Positions 26,012 to 33,974 of a stretch of DNA of 61,511 bases are shown piece after piece. Made by a program: the position numbers and the translations under genes. Under the pieces are notes generated by a model. That model ran no database searches, had not been told where the DNA came from, and worked only from the letters and a program-made list of their open reading frames with translations. The stretch is taken from the NCBI RefSeq assembly GCF_027257875.1, contig NZ_JAPVQY010000033.1:26324-87834 (forward strand), given 5' to 3'. This DNA comes from Burkholderia sp. IMCC1007 (lineage in GTDB: Bacteria; Pseudomonadota; Gammaproteobacteria; Burkholderiales; Burkholderiaceae). Position 1 is the stretch's first letter. Every line of letters begins with the position of its first letter.

Positions 26012-28963
26012 TCACTTGCCCGTCGTCACGGCGGCCTGCGCGCCCGCGCGGCGCTCGAGCAGGTCGAGCTGCTCCGAATTGAAGCGCGCATACGCACGCT
26101 GCCAGTCGGACGGTTGCGCCACCGGCATCACCTGCACGGCCGTCACCTTGTATTCCGGGCAATTCGTCGCCCAGTCGGAGCTCTCAGTCGTGATCACGTT
26201 CGCGCCCGATTCGGGGAAGTGGAACGTCGTGTACACGACGCCCGGCTGCATGCGGTCGGACACGAGCGCGCGCAGCACCGTCTGACCGGCGCGCGATTCG
26301 ATGCCGACCCAGTCGCCGGTGCGGACCCCGCGATCCTCCGCATCGTGCGGATGGATCTCGAGGCGATCCTCTTCGTGCCACTGGACGTTCTCGGTCCGCC
26401 GTGTCTGCGCGCCGACGTTGTATTGCGACAGGATGCGGCCCGTCGTCAGGATCAGCGGATAGCGCTGCGTGACCTTTTCCGGCGTCGGGATGAACTTCGT
26501 GATCACGAACCGGCCTTTGCCGCGCACGAACGCGTCGATGTGCATCGTCGGCGTGCCTTCCGGCGCGTGTTCGTTGCACGGCCACTGAATGCTGCCGAGT
26601 GCGTCGAGCTTCTCGTACGACACGCCCGAGAAGGTCGGCGTGAGCCGCGCGATCTCGTCCATGATTTCCGACGGATGCGTGTAGTGCATGTCGTAGCCGA
26701 GCGCCTGCGACAGCAGCAGCGTGACTTCCCAGTCCGCATAGCCCGCGAGCGGCGGCATCACCTTGCGCACGCGCGAGATCCGCCGCTCCGCGTTCGTGAA
26801 CGTGCCGTCCTTCTCGAGGAAGGTCGAGCCGGGCAGCAGCACGTGCGCGTATTTCGCGGTTTCGTTCAGGAAGATGTCCTGCACGACGATGCATTCCATC
26901 GCCGACAGCGCGGCCGCGACATGCTGCGTGTTCGGGTCCGACTGGACGATGTCCTCGCCCTGGCAGTAGAGCCCCTTGAAGCTGCCGTCGAGCGCCGCGT
27001 CGAACATGTTCGGGATCCGCAGCCCCGGTTCCGGCTGCAGCGTTGCCGACCATGCTGCCTCGAACTGCGTGCGGACGACTTCGTCGCTGATGTGACGATA
27101 GCCAGGCAATTCGTGCGGGAACGAACCCATGTCGCACGAACCCTGCACGTTGTTCTGGCCGCGCAGCGGATTGACGCCGACGCCTTCGCGGCCGATGTTG
27201 CCGGTCGCCATCGCGAGGTTCGCGATGCCCATCACCGTCGTCGAGCCTTGCGCGTGTTCGGTCACGCCGAGGCCGTAGTAGATCGCGGCATTGCCGCCCG
27301 TCGCATAGAGGCGTGCGGCCTCGCGTACCAGCTCCGCCGGCACGCCTGTCACGTCCGCGGTTGCTTCGGGCGAATTGTCCGCCTGCGCGACGAAATCGCG
27401 CCATTGCTCGAACGCGCGCGTGTCGCAGCGCTCGGCGACGAACGCGTCGGCGACGAGCCCTTCGGTCACGATCACGTGCGCGAGCGCGTTGACCATCGCG
27501 ACGTTCGTGCCCGGGCGCAGTTGCAGGTGGTGCGTGGCCTTCACGTGCGGGCCGTCGACCACGTCGATGCGGCGCGGGTCGATCACGATCAGCTTCGCGC
27601 CTTCGCGGATGCGCCGCTTCATGCGCGAGCCGAACACCGGGTGGCCGTCGGTCGGGTTTGCGCCCATCACGACGATCACGTCGGCGTGGCCGACGGACGC
27701 GAAGGTCTGCGTGCCGGCCGATTCGCCGAGTGTCGTTTTCAGCCCATAGCCGGTCGGCGAATGGCACACGCGGGCGCAGGTGTCGACGTTGTTGTTGCCG
27801 AACGCGGCGCGCACGAGCTTCTGCACGAGGTAGGTTTCCTCGTTCGTGCAGCGCGACGACGTGATGCCGCCGATCGAATCGCGGCCGTACTTCTGCTGCA
27901 GCTCGCGGAACTGCGTCGCCGCGTAGGTGAGCGCTTCTTCCCAGCTCACTTCGCGCCACGGATCGGTGATCTTCTCGCGGATCATCGGCTTCGTGATGCG
28001 GTCCTTGTGCGTCGCATAGCCCCACGCGAAGCGCCCTTTCACGCACGCGTGGCCTTCGTTCGCGAGGCCGTTCTTGTGCGGCGTCATGCGCACGACCTGC
28101 GTGCCCTTCATCTCCGCCTTGAACGAGCAGCCGACGCCGCAGTACGCGCAGGTGGTGACGACCGAATGCTCGGCCTGGCCGAGCTGGACGACGGACTTTT
28201 CCTGCAACGTGGCGGTCGGGCACGCGGCGACGCACGCGCCGCACGATACGCATTCCGATGCCATGAACGATTCGCTTTCGCCGGCGGCGACGCGCGACTC
28301 GAAACCGCGCGCGGCGATCGTCAGCGCGAACGTGCCTTGCGTTTCCTCGCACGCGCGCACGCAGCGGTTGCACACGATGCACTTCGACGGGTCGTACGTG
28401 AAGTACGGATTCGATTCGTCCTTCGTGTCCTTCAGGTGATTCGCGCCGTCGAAGCCGTAGCGCACTTCGCGCAAGCCGACCACGCCCGCCATGTCCTGCA
28501 GCTCGCAGTCGCCGTTGGCGGGGCAGGTGAGGCAGTCGAGCGGGTGGTCGGAGATGTACAGCTCCATCACGTTACGGCGCAGCGACTGCAGCCGGTCCGA
28601 CTGCGTGCGCACCTTCATGCCGGCTTCGGCGGGCGTCGTGCACGACGCCGGATAGCCGCGCCGGCCTTCGATCTCGACGAGGCACAGGCGGCACGAGCCG
28701 AACGGCTCGAGCGAGTCGGTCGCGCAGAGCTTCGGCACATTGACGCCGGCTTCGATCGCGGCGCGCATCACCGACGTGCCGGCCGGCACCGTGACCGGCT
28801 GGCCGTCGATTTCGAGCGTGACGTCGGTGTCGGCATGGCGTTGCGGCGTGCCGTAGTCGGTATCGTCGAGCGGATCGAACGCGCGCGCCTGTGCAGCGCT
28901 CTTGCACGCGCATTGGCCCGAGCCGCAGCCGCCTTGGCGGACGTTGTTCGTGTCGAGTGACAT
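26012..28963 (-). CDS. fdsA: NAD-dependent formate dehydrogenase alpha subunit
   Basis: A 983-residue catalytic subunit oxidising formate to CO2 at a bis-molybdopterin guanine dinucleotide centre. In order: a [2Fe-2S] domain (Cys80, 91, 94, 108), the His/Cys [4Fe-4S] site (His140, Cys144, 147, 153), two ferredoxin clusters (CIVCNRC..C from 195, CVSCGAC..C from 238), a further [4Fe-4S] site (CAYCGVGC from 272 with Cys307), and the molybdenum ligand Cys400 followed by His401 (RVCHSP). The C-terminus is a molydopterin-dinucleotide domain. An N-terminal tail with GGCGSGQCAC (Cys13, 18, 20) is extra. It starts 17 bases after fdsB. Confidence 0.97.
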   Translation of the reverse strand: MSLDTNNVRQGGCGSGQCACKSAAQARAFDPLDDTDYGTPQRHADTDVTLEIDGQPVTVPAGTSVMRAAIEAGVNVPKLCATDSLEPFGSCRLCLVEIEGRRGYPASCTTPAEAGMKVRTQSDRLQSLRRNVMELYISDHPLDCLTCPANGDCELQDMAGVVGLREVRYGFDGANHLKDTKDESNPYFTYDPSKCIVCNRCVRACEETQGTFALTIAARGFESRVAAGESESFMASECVSCGACVAACPTATLQEKSVVQLGQAEHSVVTTCAYCGVGCSFKAEMKGTQVVRMTPHKNGLANEGHACVKGRFAWGYATHKDRITKPMIREKITDPWREVSWEEALTYAATQFRELQQKYGRDSIGGITSSRCTNEETYLVQKLVRAAFGNNNVDTCARVCHSPTGYGLKTTLGESAGTQTFASVGHADVIVVMGANPTDGHPVFGSRMKRRIREGAKLIVIDPRRIDVVDGPHVKATHHLQLRPGTNVAMVNALAHVIVTEGLVADAFVAERCDTRAFEQWRDFVAQADNSPEATADVTGVPAELVREAARLYATGGNAAIYYGLGVTEHAQGSTTVMGIANLAMATGNIGREGVGVNPLRGQNNVQGSCDMGSFPHELPGYRHISDEVVRTQFEAAWSATLQPEPGLRIPNMFDAALDGSFKGLYCQGEDIVQSDPNTQHVAAALSAMECIVVQDIFLNETAKYAHVLLPGSTFLEKDGTFTNAERRISRVRKVMPPLAGYADWEVTLLLSQALGYDMHYTHPSEIMDEIARLTPTFSGVSYEKLDALGSIQWPCNEHAPEGTPTMHIDAFVRGKGRFVITKFIPTPEKVTQRYPLILTTGRILSQYNVGAQTRRTENVQWHEEDRLEIHPHDAEDRGVRTGDWVGIESRAGQTVLRALVSDRMQPGVVYTTFHFPESGANVITTESSDWATNCPEYKVTAVQVMPVAQPSDWQRAYARFNSEQLDLLERRAGAQAAVTTGK

Positions 28964-28980
28964 GCAGGGCTCCTTCTGGG

Positions 28981-30558
28981 TCAGGCCGCAGCCTTGACCG
29001 GACCCGACGCGGCTTGCTTGCCGGCGGCGAGCCCGAAATCTTCGGGGAAATGGTCGAGCGCGGACAGCACCGGGTACGGCGTCATCCCGCCCATCGCGCA
29101 CAACGAACCGGCGAGCATCGTGTCGCACAGGTCGCGCAGCAGCGTGACCTGCCGCTCCGACGTGTCGCCCTGGCGGATGCGCGCGATCGTCTCGACGCCG
29201 CGCGTCGAGCCGATCCGGCACGGCGTGCACTTGCCGCAGGATTCGATCGCGCAGAACTTCATCGCGTATTCCGCGAGTTCGGCAAGATTCGACGTGTCGT
29301 CGTGCAGCACGATGCCGCCGTGACCGACCACCGCGCCGATCGCCGTGTATGCCTCGTAGTCGAGCGGCACGTCCCACTGGTGTTCGGGCAGGTAGGTGCC
29401 GAGCGGGCCGCCCACTTGAGCGGCGCGCGCGGGGCGGCCGCTTGCCGTGCCGCCGCCGTAGTCGAACAGCAGTTCGCGCAGCGTGACGCCGAACGCGAGT
29501 TCGACGAGCCCGCCGTGACGGATGTTGCCCGCGAGCTGGAACGGCAGCGTGCCGCGCGAGCGGCCCATCCCGTAGTCGCGATAGAACGCGGCGCCACGCG
29601 CGAAGATCACCGGCGCCGTTGCGAGCGTGATCACGTTGTTGATCACGGTCGGCTGGCCGAACAGGCCGGCGAGCGCGGGCAGCGGCGGCTTCGCGCGCAC
29701 GACGCCGCGCTTGCCCTCGAGCGATTCGAGCAGCGCCGTTTCCTCGCCGCACACGTAGGAGCCCGCGCCTTTCGCGACGTGCAGGTCGAACGCATGCGCG
29801 GAGCCGAGCACGTGCTCGCCGAGCCAGCCGGCTTCACGTGCGCGGACGATCGCGGCTTCGAGCGTGGCGATCGCGTGCGGGTATTCGCTGCGCACGTAGA
29901 TGTAGCCGACCGTCGCGCCGGTGGCAACGCCTGCGATGATCATCCCTTCGATCAGGCAGTACGGGTCGCTTTCCATGATCAGGCGGTCGGAGAACGTGCC
30001 CGAATCGCCTTCGTCCGCGTTGCAGACGATGTACTTTTGCGCGGCGCTCGCGTGCCGGACCGTGCGCCACTTGATGCCGGCCGGGAAGGCCGCGCCGCCG
30101 CGGCCGCGCAATCCCGACTCGATCAGCGTCTCGCACGCGGCGTCGCCGTCAAGCGCGAGCGCGTTCTTCAGGCCGGCGAGGCCGTCGTGCTTCAGGTAGT
30201 CGTCGATCGACAGCGGATCGGTCAGGCCGATGCGCGCGAAGGTCAGGCGCTGCTGGCGCGCGAGATACGGCAACGCGTCGACGAGGCCGACGCCGCTCGG
30301 ATGCGCGCCGCCGTCGATCCAGTTCGCGTCGAACAGGGCCGGCACGTCGGTGACCGACAGGTTCGCATAGCCGACGCGTCCGGCGGTCGTGCCGACCTCG
30401 ACGAGCGGTTCGAGCCAGAGCAGCCCGCGCGTGCCGTTGCGGATCAGCTCGATGTCGATGCCGCGCCGTTCGGCCTCCGCGACGATCGCGCTGGCCAGCG
30501 CGTCGGCGCCCAGCGCCAGCGCGGACGAATCGCGCGGTACGTAGATGCGGGTCGTCAT
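28981..30558 (-). CDS. fdsB: Formate dehydrogenase beta subunit (NuoF-like)
   Basis: A 525-residue diaphorase subunit that passes electrons from FdsA to NAD+. The N-terminal 110 residues are a thioredoxin-like domain; the NuoF core has the GLRGRGGAAFPAG NAD/FMN-binding motif, CNADEGDSG, and the [4Fe-4S] site SCGKCTPCR with the distant Cys in LCAMGG. Length fits the family. Its ATG overlaps the fdsG stop (ATGA), indicating coupled translation. Confidence 0.97.
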   Translation of the reverse strand: MTTRIYVPRDSSALALGADALASAIVAEAERRGIDIELIRNGTRGLLWLEPLVEVGTTAGRVGYANLSVTDVPALFDANWIDGGAHPSGVGLVDALPYLARQQRLTFARIGLTDPLSIDDYLKHDGLAGLKNALALDGDAACETLIESGLRGRGGAAFPAGIKWRTVRHASAAQKYIVCNADEGDSGTFSDRLIMESDPYCLIEGMIIAGVATGATVGYIYVRSEYPHAIATLEAAIVRAREAGWLGEHVLGSAHAFDLHVAKGAGSYVCGEETALLESLEGKRGVVRAKPPLPALAGLFGQPTVINNVITLATAPVIFARGAAFYRDYGMGRSRGTLPFQLAGNIRHGGLVELAFGVTLRELLFDYGGGTASGRPARAAQVGGPLGTYLPEHQWDVPLDYEAYTAIGAVVGHGGIVLHDDTSNLAELAEYAMKFCAIESCGKCTPCRIGSTRGVETIARIRQGDTSERQVTLLRDLCDTMLAGSLCAMGGMTPYPVLSALDHFPEDFGLAAGKQAASGPVKAAA

Positions 30559-31055
30559 GCGGCCTCCGGGGTGTGAGCGGCCGCGTCGGCGAGCAGCGTG
30601 TCGAATTTCTCCGGCGTGACCTTGGCGTGCAGCACGCCGTTGACCGTCATCGACGGAGATTGCGCGCACAGCCCGAGGCAGTAGACCGATTCGAGTGCGA
30701 CTGCGTCCGGCGCGTGCGCATCGGCACCGTTGCCGTGTGCAGCGTCGAACCGGCAACCCGTGCGTGCTTCCGCGTGCGCGGCCAGTGCTTCGCAGCCCAT
30801 GCTGCGGCACGCTTCGGCGCGGCACATCTGGATCGTCACGCGCGCGGGCGGCGCGGTGCGGAAGTGATGGTAGTAAGTGAGCACGCCGTGGACTTCCGCG
30901 CGCGACAGGTTCAGCGCCTTCGCGAGCGGTGCGACGCAGCCCGCCGGCACGTAGCCCGCGTCGTCCTGGATCGCGTGCAGGATCGCGACGAGCGAGCGGC
31001 CGGCGCGCGCATGGCGCTCGACGAGCGCGTCGGGCGCATGGGAATTCGGGGACAT
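30555..31055 (-). CDS. fdsG: Formate dehydrogenase gamma subunit (NuoE-like)
   Basis: A 166-residue [2Fe-2S] protein that joins FdsB in the NADH-side module. The four cluster ligands are Cys78, Cys83, Cys126 and Cys130, spaced as in NuoE. It is the first gene of the fds operon, with a strong GGAGGAG ribosome binding site. The divergent regulator gene starts 133 bases away, so the control region is shared. Confidence 0.95.
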   Translation of the reverse strand: MSPNSHAPDALVERHARAGRSLVAILHAIQDDAGYVPAGCVAPLAKALNLSRAEVHGVLTYYHHFRTAPPARVTIQMCRAEACRSMGCEALAAHAEARTGCRFDAAHGNGADAHAPDAVALESVYCLGLCAQSPSMTVNGVLHAKVTPEKFDTLLADAAAHTPEAA

Positions 31056-31078
31056 CGGTTATGCTCCTCCAAAGTCTC

Positions 31079-31099
31079 ATATGCGCTCGAAATTCATAT
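31079..31099. promoter_or_regulatory. Inverted repeat in the fds control region
   Basis: ATATG at 31079-31083 and CATAT at 31095-31099 are separated by 11 bases, a spacing and AT content like LysR/ModE-type binding sites. It lies 24 bases upstream of fdsG and is a likely target of the divergent regulator. Confidence 0.5.
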
Positions 31100-31187
31100 A
31101 GTGGCGCACCGGGACTTCGTTCTGATAGATTTTGACCAACGATAAGCGGAAGATCTGCCGGTCGCAATAGGAAATCGGAGTGCATAA

Positions 31188-32294
31188 TTGATTCGAATCG
31201 AATGCGACGCGTATCTGACCGTACGCGACACCGAGGGCCGCACGGCGAGTCTGTCGGACGTCGCGCCGTTGCTGGAACTCGTGGCCGACACGGGCAGCAT
31301 CGCGCAGGCCGCGCAGGCGAAAGGTCTGTCGTATCGGCACGCGTGGGGCATGCTGCGCGCGCTGGAGGCGTGCGTCGGCGCGGAGTTGATCGAAACCGCG
31401 CGCGGCAAGGGATCGACGCTGTCGGAGCTCGGGCAGGCAATCGTCGATGCGCAGCGCCTTGCGCGCAGCCGTCTCGACGGCAACCTGCGCGCGCTGGCGG
31501 CCGAAGTAGCGAGCGACCTGAACCGGCGGCTCGCGCAGCGCGACGGCGCCGTGCGCATTCATGCGTCGCACGGCTACGCGGTCGCGACACTCGTTTCCGC
31601 GCTCGTCGAGGCGCACGCGGCCGTCGACATCAAGTATCGGGAGAGCGTCGAGGCCGTCCAGGCGCTCGCGCGTGGCGAATGCGAGCTGGCCGGCTTCCAT
31701 CTGCCGCGCGGTGCGTTCCGCGAGCAGTGCGCGCAGATCTACCGGCCGTGGCTCGACGATACGCGTCACGTGCTCATTCATTTGACGCGTCGCCAGCAAG
31801 GGCTGTTCGTGCCGCGCGGCAATCCGAAGCAGGTCCGCGGGCTTGCCGATCTCGCTCGCAGCGACATTCGCTTCGTCAACCGGCAGCCGGGGTCCGGCAC
31901 CCGGATGCTGCTCGATCTCGCGCTGCGCGCGATCGGCATCGATCCCGAGCGCATCGACGGCTATGCGTCGGCCGAGCTTACGCACTCGGCGATCGCGGCG
32001 TTCGTCGCGAGCGGGATGGCCGATCTCGGCTTCGGCGTCGAGCCGGCCGCGCATCATTTCGGGCTGGATTTCATCCCGGTCGTCGACGAGGACTACTACT
32101 TCGCGTGCGAGCGTGCGCGGCTCGACGCGCGGCCGCTCGCCGGCGTGCTGGCATTGCTGCGCGATGCGCGTTTCGTCGAGCGCGTCGCGCATCTCGACGG
32201 CTACGATCCGGCCGCCTGCGGGACGCTGACCGGCATCGCCGCGGGGCTGGCCGGCAGCGACGGCGCGGCCGCGCCGGACGGCAATACACGGTAA
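31188..32294 (+). CDS. ModE/LysR-type regulator with molybdate-like binding domain (FdsR-like)
   Basis: A 368-residue regulator. Residues 22-75 form a ModE/LysR-type winged helix (ADTGSIAQAAQAKGLSYRHA, then a wing near ETARGKGSTLSELG). Residues 120-340 form a periplasmic-binding-protein-like domain (COG1910 type), with GLFVPRGNPKQ and FVNRQPGSGTRMLLD. Such proteins sense molybdate or a related small ligand and regulate molybdoenzyme genes. It is divergent from fdsGBAD and plausibly controls it. The start is TTG at 31188 with CGGAG eight bases upstream; no in-frame ATG gives the HTH. Confidence 0.85.
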   Translation: MIRIECDAYLTVRDTEGRTASLSDVAPLLELVADTGSIAQAAQAKGLSYRHAWGMLRALEACVGAELIETARGKGSTLSELGQAIVDAQRLARSRLDGNLRALAAEVASDLNRRLAQRDGAVRIHASHGYAVATLVSALVEAHAAVDIKYRESVEAVQALARGECELAGFHLPRGAFREQCAQIYRPWLDDTRHVLIHLTRRQQGLFVPRGNPKQVRGLADLARSDIRFVNRQPGSGTRMLLDLALRAIGIDPERIDGYASAELTHSAIAAFVASGMADLGFGVEPAAHHFGLDFIPVVDEDYYFACERARLDARPLAGVLALLRDARFVERVAHLDGYDPAACGTLTGIAAGLAGSDGAAAPDGNTR

Positions 32295-32395
32295 CGCGGC
32301 GCGGAGCGGACCGCGCTGCAGCAGCGGGGGATTTGCGCTACGCTTGCCGCTTGATCAACGTTCCAACAAGCACGCCGTTCAGGCGTCATCCCGCC

Positions 32396-32665
32396 ATGAA
32401 ATTTTCCGTTCCCCTCGCCGCGGCAGCGTTGACCGCGGGGCTTCTGGTCGCCGTATCGCCGTTTGCAGTTGCGCAGAATTCGCCGGGCGTACCCGGCGGC
32501 ATCCTGAGCGACCAGTTTCGCCTGAACGAGCATCCGCAGATGCCGTTCGCTGCGTCGACGCCGTCGCAGAAGTACCAGTCCGGCAAGAAGTCGTCGCTGC
32601 GTCGCAAGGGTGACATGGGCGACCCGAACGGCTGCAACCTGAAGTGCCCGATGGATAGCCAGTAA
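32396..32665 (+). CDS. Small secreted hypothetical protein with C-terminal Cys pair
   Basis: I do not recognise a named family. The 89-residue product has a clear signal peptide (MKFSVPLAAAALTAGLLVAV, cleavage near AVAQ), then a short polar region with several Lys/Arg, and ends in CNLKCPMDSQ with two Cys four apart. The mature part is only about 60 residues. It follows the regulator gene by 101 bases and may have its own promoter. A periplasmic or metal/heme-related role would be speculation. Confidence 0.75.
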   Translation: MKFSVPLAAAALTAGLLVAVSPFAVAQNSPGVPGGILSDQFRLNEHPQMPFAASTPSQKYQSGKKSSLRRKGDMGDPNGCNLKCPMDSQ

Positions 32666-32741
32666 ACACAGACTCAGGCGCGCTCCACGATTGGCGGCGC
32701 GCGTCTGACCGATGGCCGCACGCGGTCTGTGCGGTTATCTT

Positions 32742-32776
32742 CGAGCCCCGCGAAGCGTGCTGTTTCGCGGGGCTCG
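32742..32776. terminator. Strong hairpin downstream of the small secreted protein gene
   Basis: CGAGCCCCGCGAA (32742-32754) pairs perfectly with 32764-32776 across a nine-base loop. It lies 76 bases after the stop codon and lacks a long T run, so it may be a weak terminator or a 3' stabilising structure. Confidence 0.5.
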
Positions 32777-32825
32777 TGCGTTGTGGCGCATGGCCGTGCA
32801 ATGCGATGATCGGGGCGGGGTGCCG

Positions 32826-32843
32826 TCTAGGGTTAACCCTAGA
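32826..32843. promoter_or_regulatory. 18-base perfect palindrome upstream of the DUF4148 gene
   Basis: TCTAGGGTTAACCCTAGA is its own reverse complement. It lies 123 bases before the DUF4148 start in an AT-rich region, as expected of an operator. I cannot name the regulator. Confidence 0.55.
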
Positions 32844-32966
32844 TTCAGGAAGTATGTGTTCCACAAACCTGCCTTATTCTTAAGCACTCACCTACATAAA
32901 CTTCGGTTTGTCAGCGGTGAACGAGGTGTCCACCGCGAAAACAGACAAATGTGGAGGTAGGTCATC

Positions 32967-33314
32967 ATGAAGTCGCTCGTTCAAGCCGTTGTCGTTGCTG
33001 CCGCTCTCGTTGCCCCGGTCGTGTCGTTCGCGCAGTCCGGCTCGGCACTCACCCGCGCACAGGTTCGCGCCGAACTGGTTCAACTGCAGCAAGCGGGTTA
33101 CAACACGGCCCGCGGCGAAGATCCGCACTATCCGGAAGCCATCCAGGCCGCCACCGCGCGTGTCGCAGAGCAGCAGCGCCTCGCCCAGGCACAGGGCGCC
33201 GACGCCAGCGGGTACGGCGCGCAAGCGCACGGCGCATCGGCATCGGGTTCGCGCGCCATCGGCGTGCGTCCGGCGAGCGCTGAAGAAATGAAGTCGCTGT
33301 ATCGCGGCAGCTAA
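32967..33314 (+). CDS. DUF4148 domain protein, exported
   Basis: A 115-residue exported protein. A signal peptide (MKSLVQAVVVAAALVAPVVS, cleavage near SFAQ) precedes the DUF4148 segment LTRAQVRAELVQLQQAGY and the typical DPHYP. The tail is Ala/Gly/Ser-rich. Families of such genes are common in Burkholderia, with unknown function. TGGAGGTAGG gives a strong ribosome binding site. Confidence 0.88.
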   Translation: MKSLVQAVVVAAALVAPVVSFAQSGSALTRAQVRAELVQLQQAGYNTARGEDPHYPEAIQAATARVAEQQRLAQAQGADASGYGAQAHGASASGSRAIGVRPASAEEMKSLYRGS

Positions 33315-33527
33315 GCCGCGCATCGCCCGGCAGGCCGCGAGCCGGGTGCGACGACGCGTCGCGCCCGGTCGCGGTGCTGGGCGGCAAGCCGTTCGGCGGG
33401 CGATGACCGTGCGGGCGGCACCGAACATCCGTCACCTCCTGTCGCCGGAACGCCGGCGGCATTCCGCCTGGCCCGCCCGTGGCTGGGCGCTTTTTCGGAA
33501 GGAGCGGGACGTATGATTTCGCAGGCA

Positions 33528-33563
33528 ACAAAAAACCCCGCAGACTCGCGTCGTGCGGGGTTT
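33528..33563 (-). terminator. Terminator of ssrA
   Basis: A ten-base stem (AAACCCCGCA at 33533-33542, complement at 33554-33563) is followed on the minus strand by TTTTTGTTG. It begins 20 bases past the mature tmRNA 3' end. Confidence 0.85.
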
Positions 33564-33582
33564 GTGCGTCAAGCGCGGAATT

Positions 33583-33952
33583 TGGTGGAGGCGGCGGGAA
33601 TCGAACCCGCGTCCAGAAGCGCTCCACGACTAGTTCTACATGTTTAGTTCAGTCATTTGATTTAACCGCAGCGACGCGGACGAACACGCTGCACTACGGC
33701 GATTCGCTAGGTTTTCGACCCTGGCGTCGCGACGCCGACAGGGCTTAACTGACGTAAATGACCTCTGGCGGTATTGCTACCGGTCTTGCGACACTAGCCC
33801 GTCAGTGAACTAGGCAGAGGACGGCGGCCGTTAGGCTGCCAGTGCGAACGTATCGTCGTTTGCAGTTACGATTTTCCCATTGATTAACGAGGTGACGGGT
33901 CCTCGACATGCCCTAGCCGCTTCACAACCCCTGTCGAAACCAGGTCGCCCCC
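33583..33952 (-). ncRNA. ssrA: Transfer-messenger RNA (tmRNA)
   Basis: On the minus strand the RNA starts GGGGGCGACC and ends in CGCCTCCACCA, whose ends pair as a tRNA-Ala-like acceptor stem with encoded CCA. The 3' part has GGTTCGATTCC-like T-arm sequence. The tag frame runs from GCA (33861-33863) to TAA (33831-33833) and encodes ANDDTFALAA, the usual betaproteobacterial degradation tag. It rescues stalled ribosomes with SmpB. About 370 bases, typical length. Confidence 0.97.
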
Positions 33953-33968
33953 GCGGATAAGATCAATC

Positions 33969-33974
33969 ATTATA
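33969..33974 (-). promoter_or_regulatory. -10 box of ssrA overlapping the gph stop codon
   Basis: TATAAT on the minus strand lies 16 bases before the mature tmRNA 5' end and contains the TAA stop codon of gph. The 5' leader of about ten bases would be removed by RNase P. No good -35 is visible. Confidence 0.7.

Larger units (their letters stand above)
32666..32966. other. Intergenic region with hairpin and palindrome
   Basis: These 301 bases hold no gene. They contain a 13-base-stem hairpin (32742-32776), an 18-base palindrome (32826-32843) and an AT-rich stretch that is probably the promoter of the DUF4148 gene. Confidence 0.6.

Noticed and set aside
25880..28960. Plus-strand open frame of over 1000 codons opposite fdsA
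   Set aside because: The minus strand encodes a full FdsA with every cluster motif. The antisense product is rich in Arg, His and Val with no domain.
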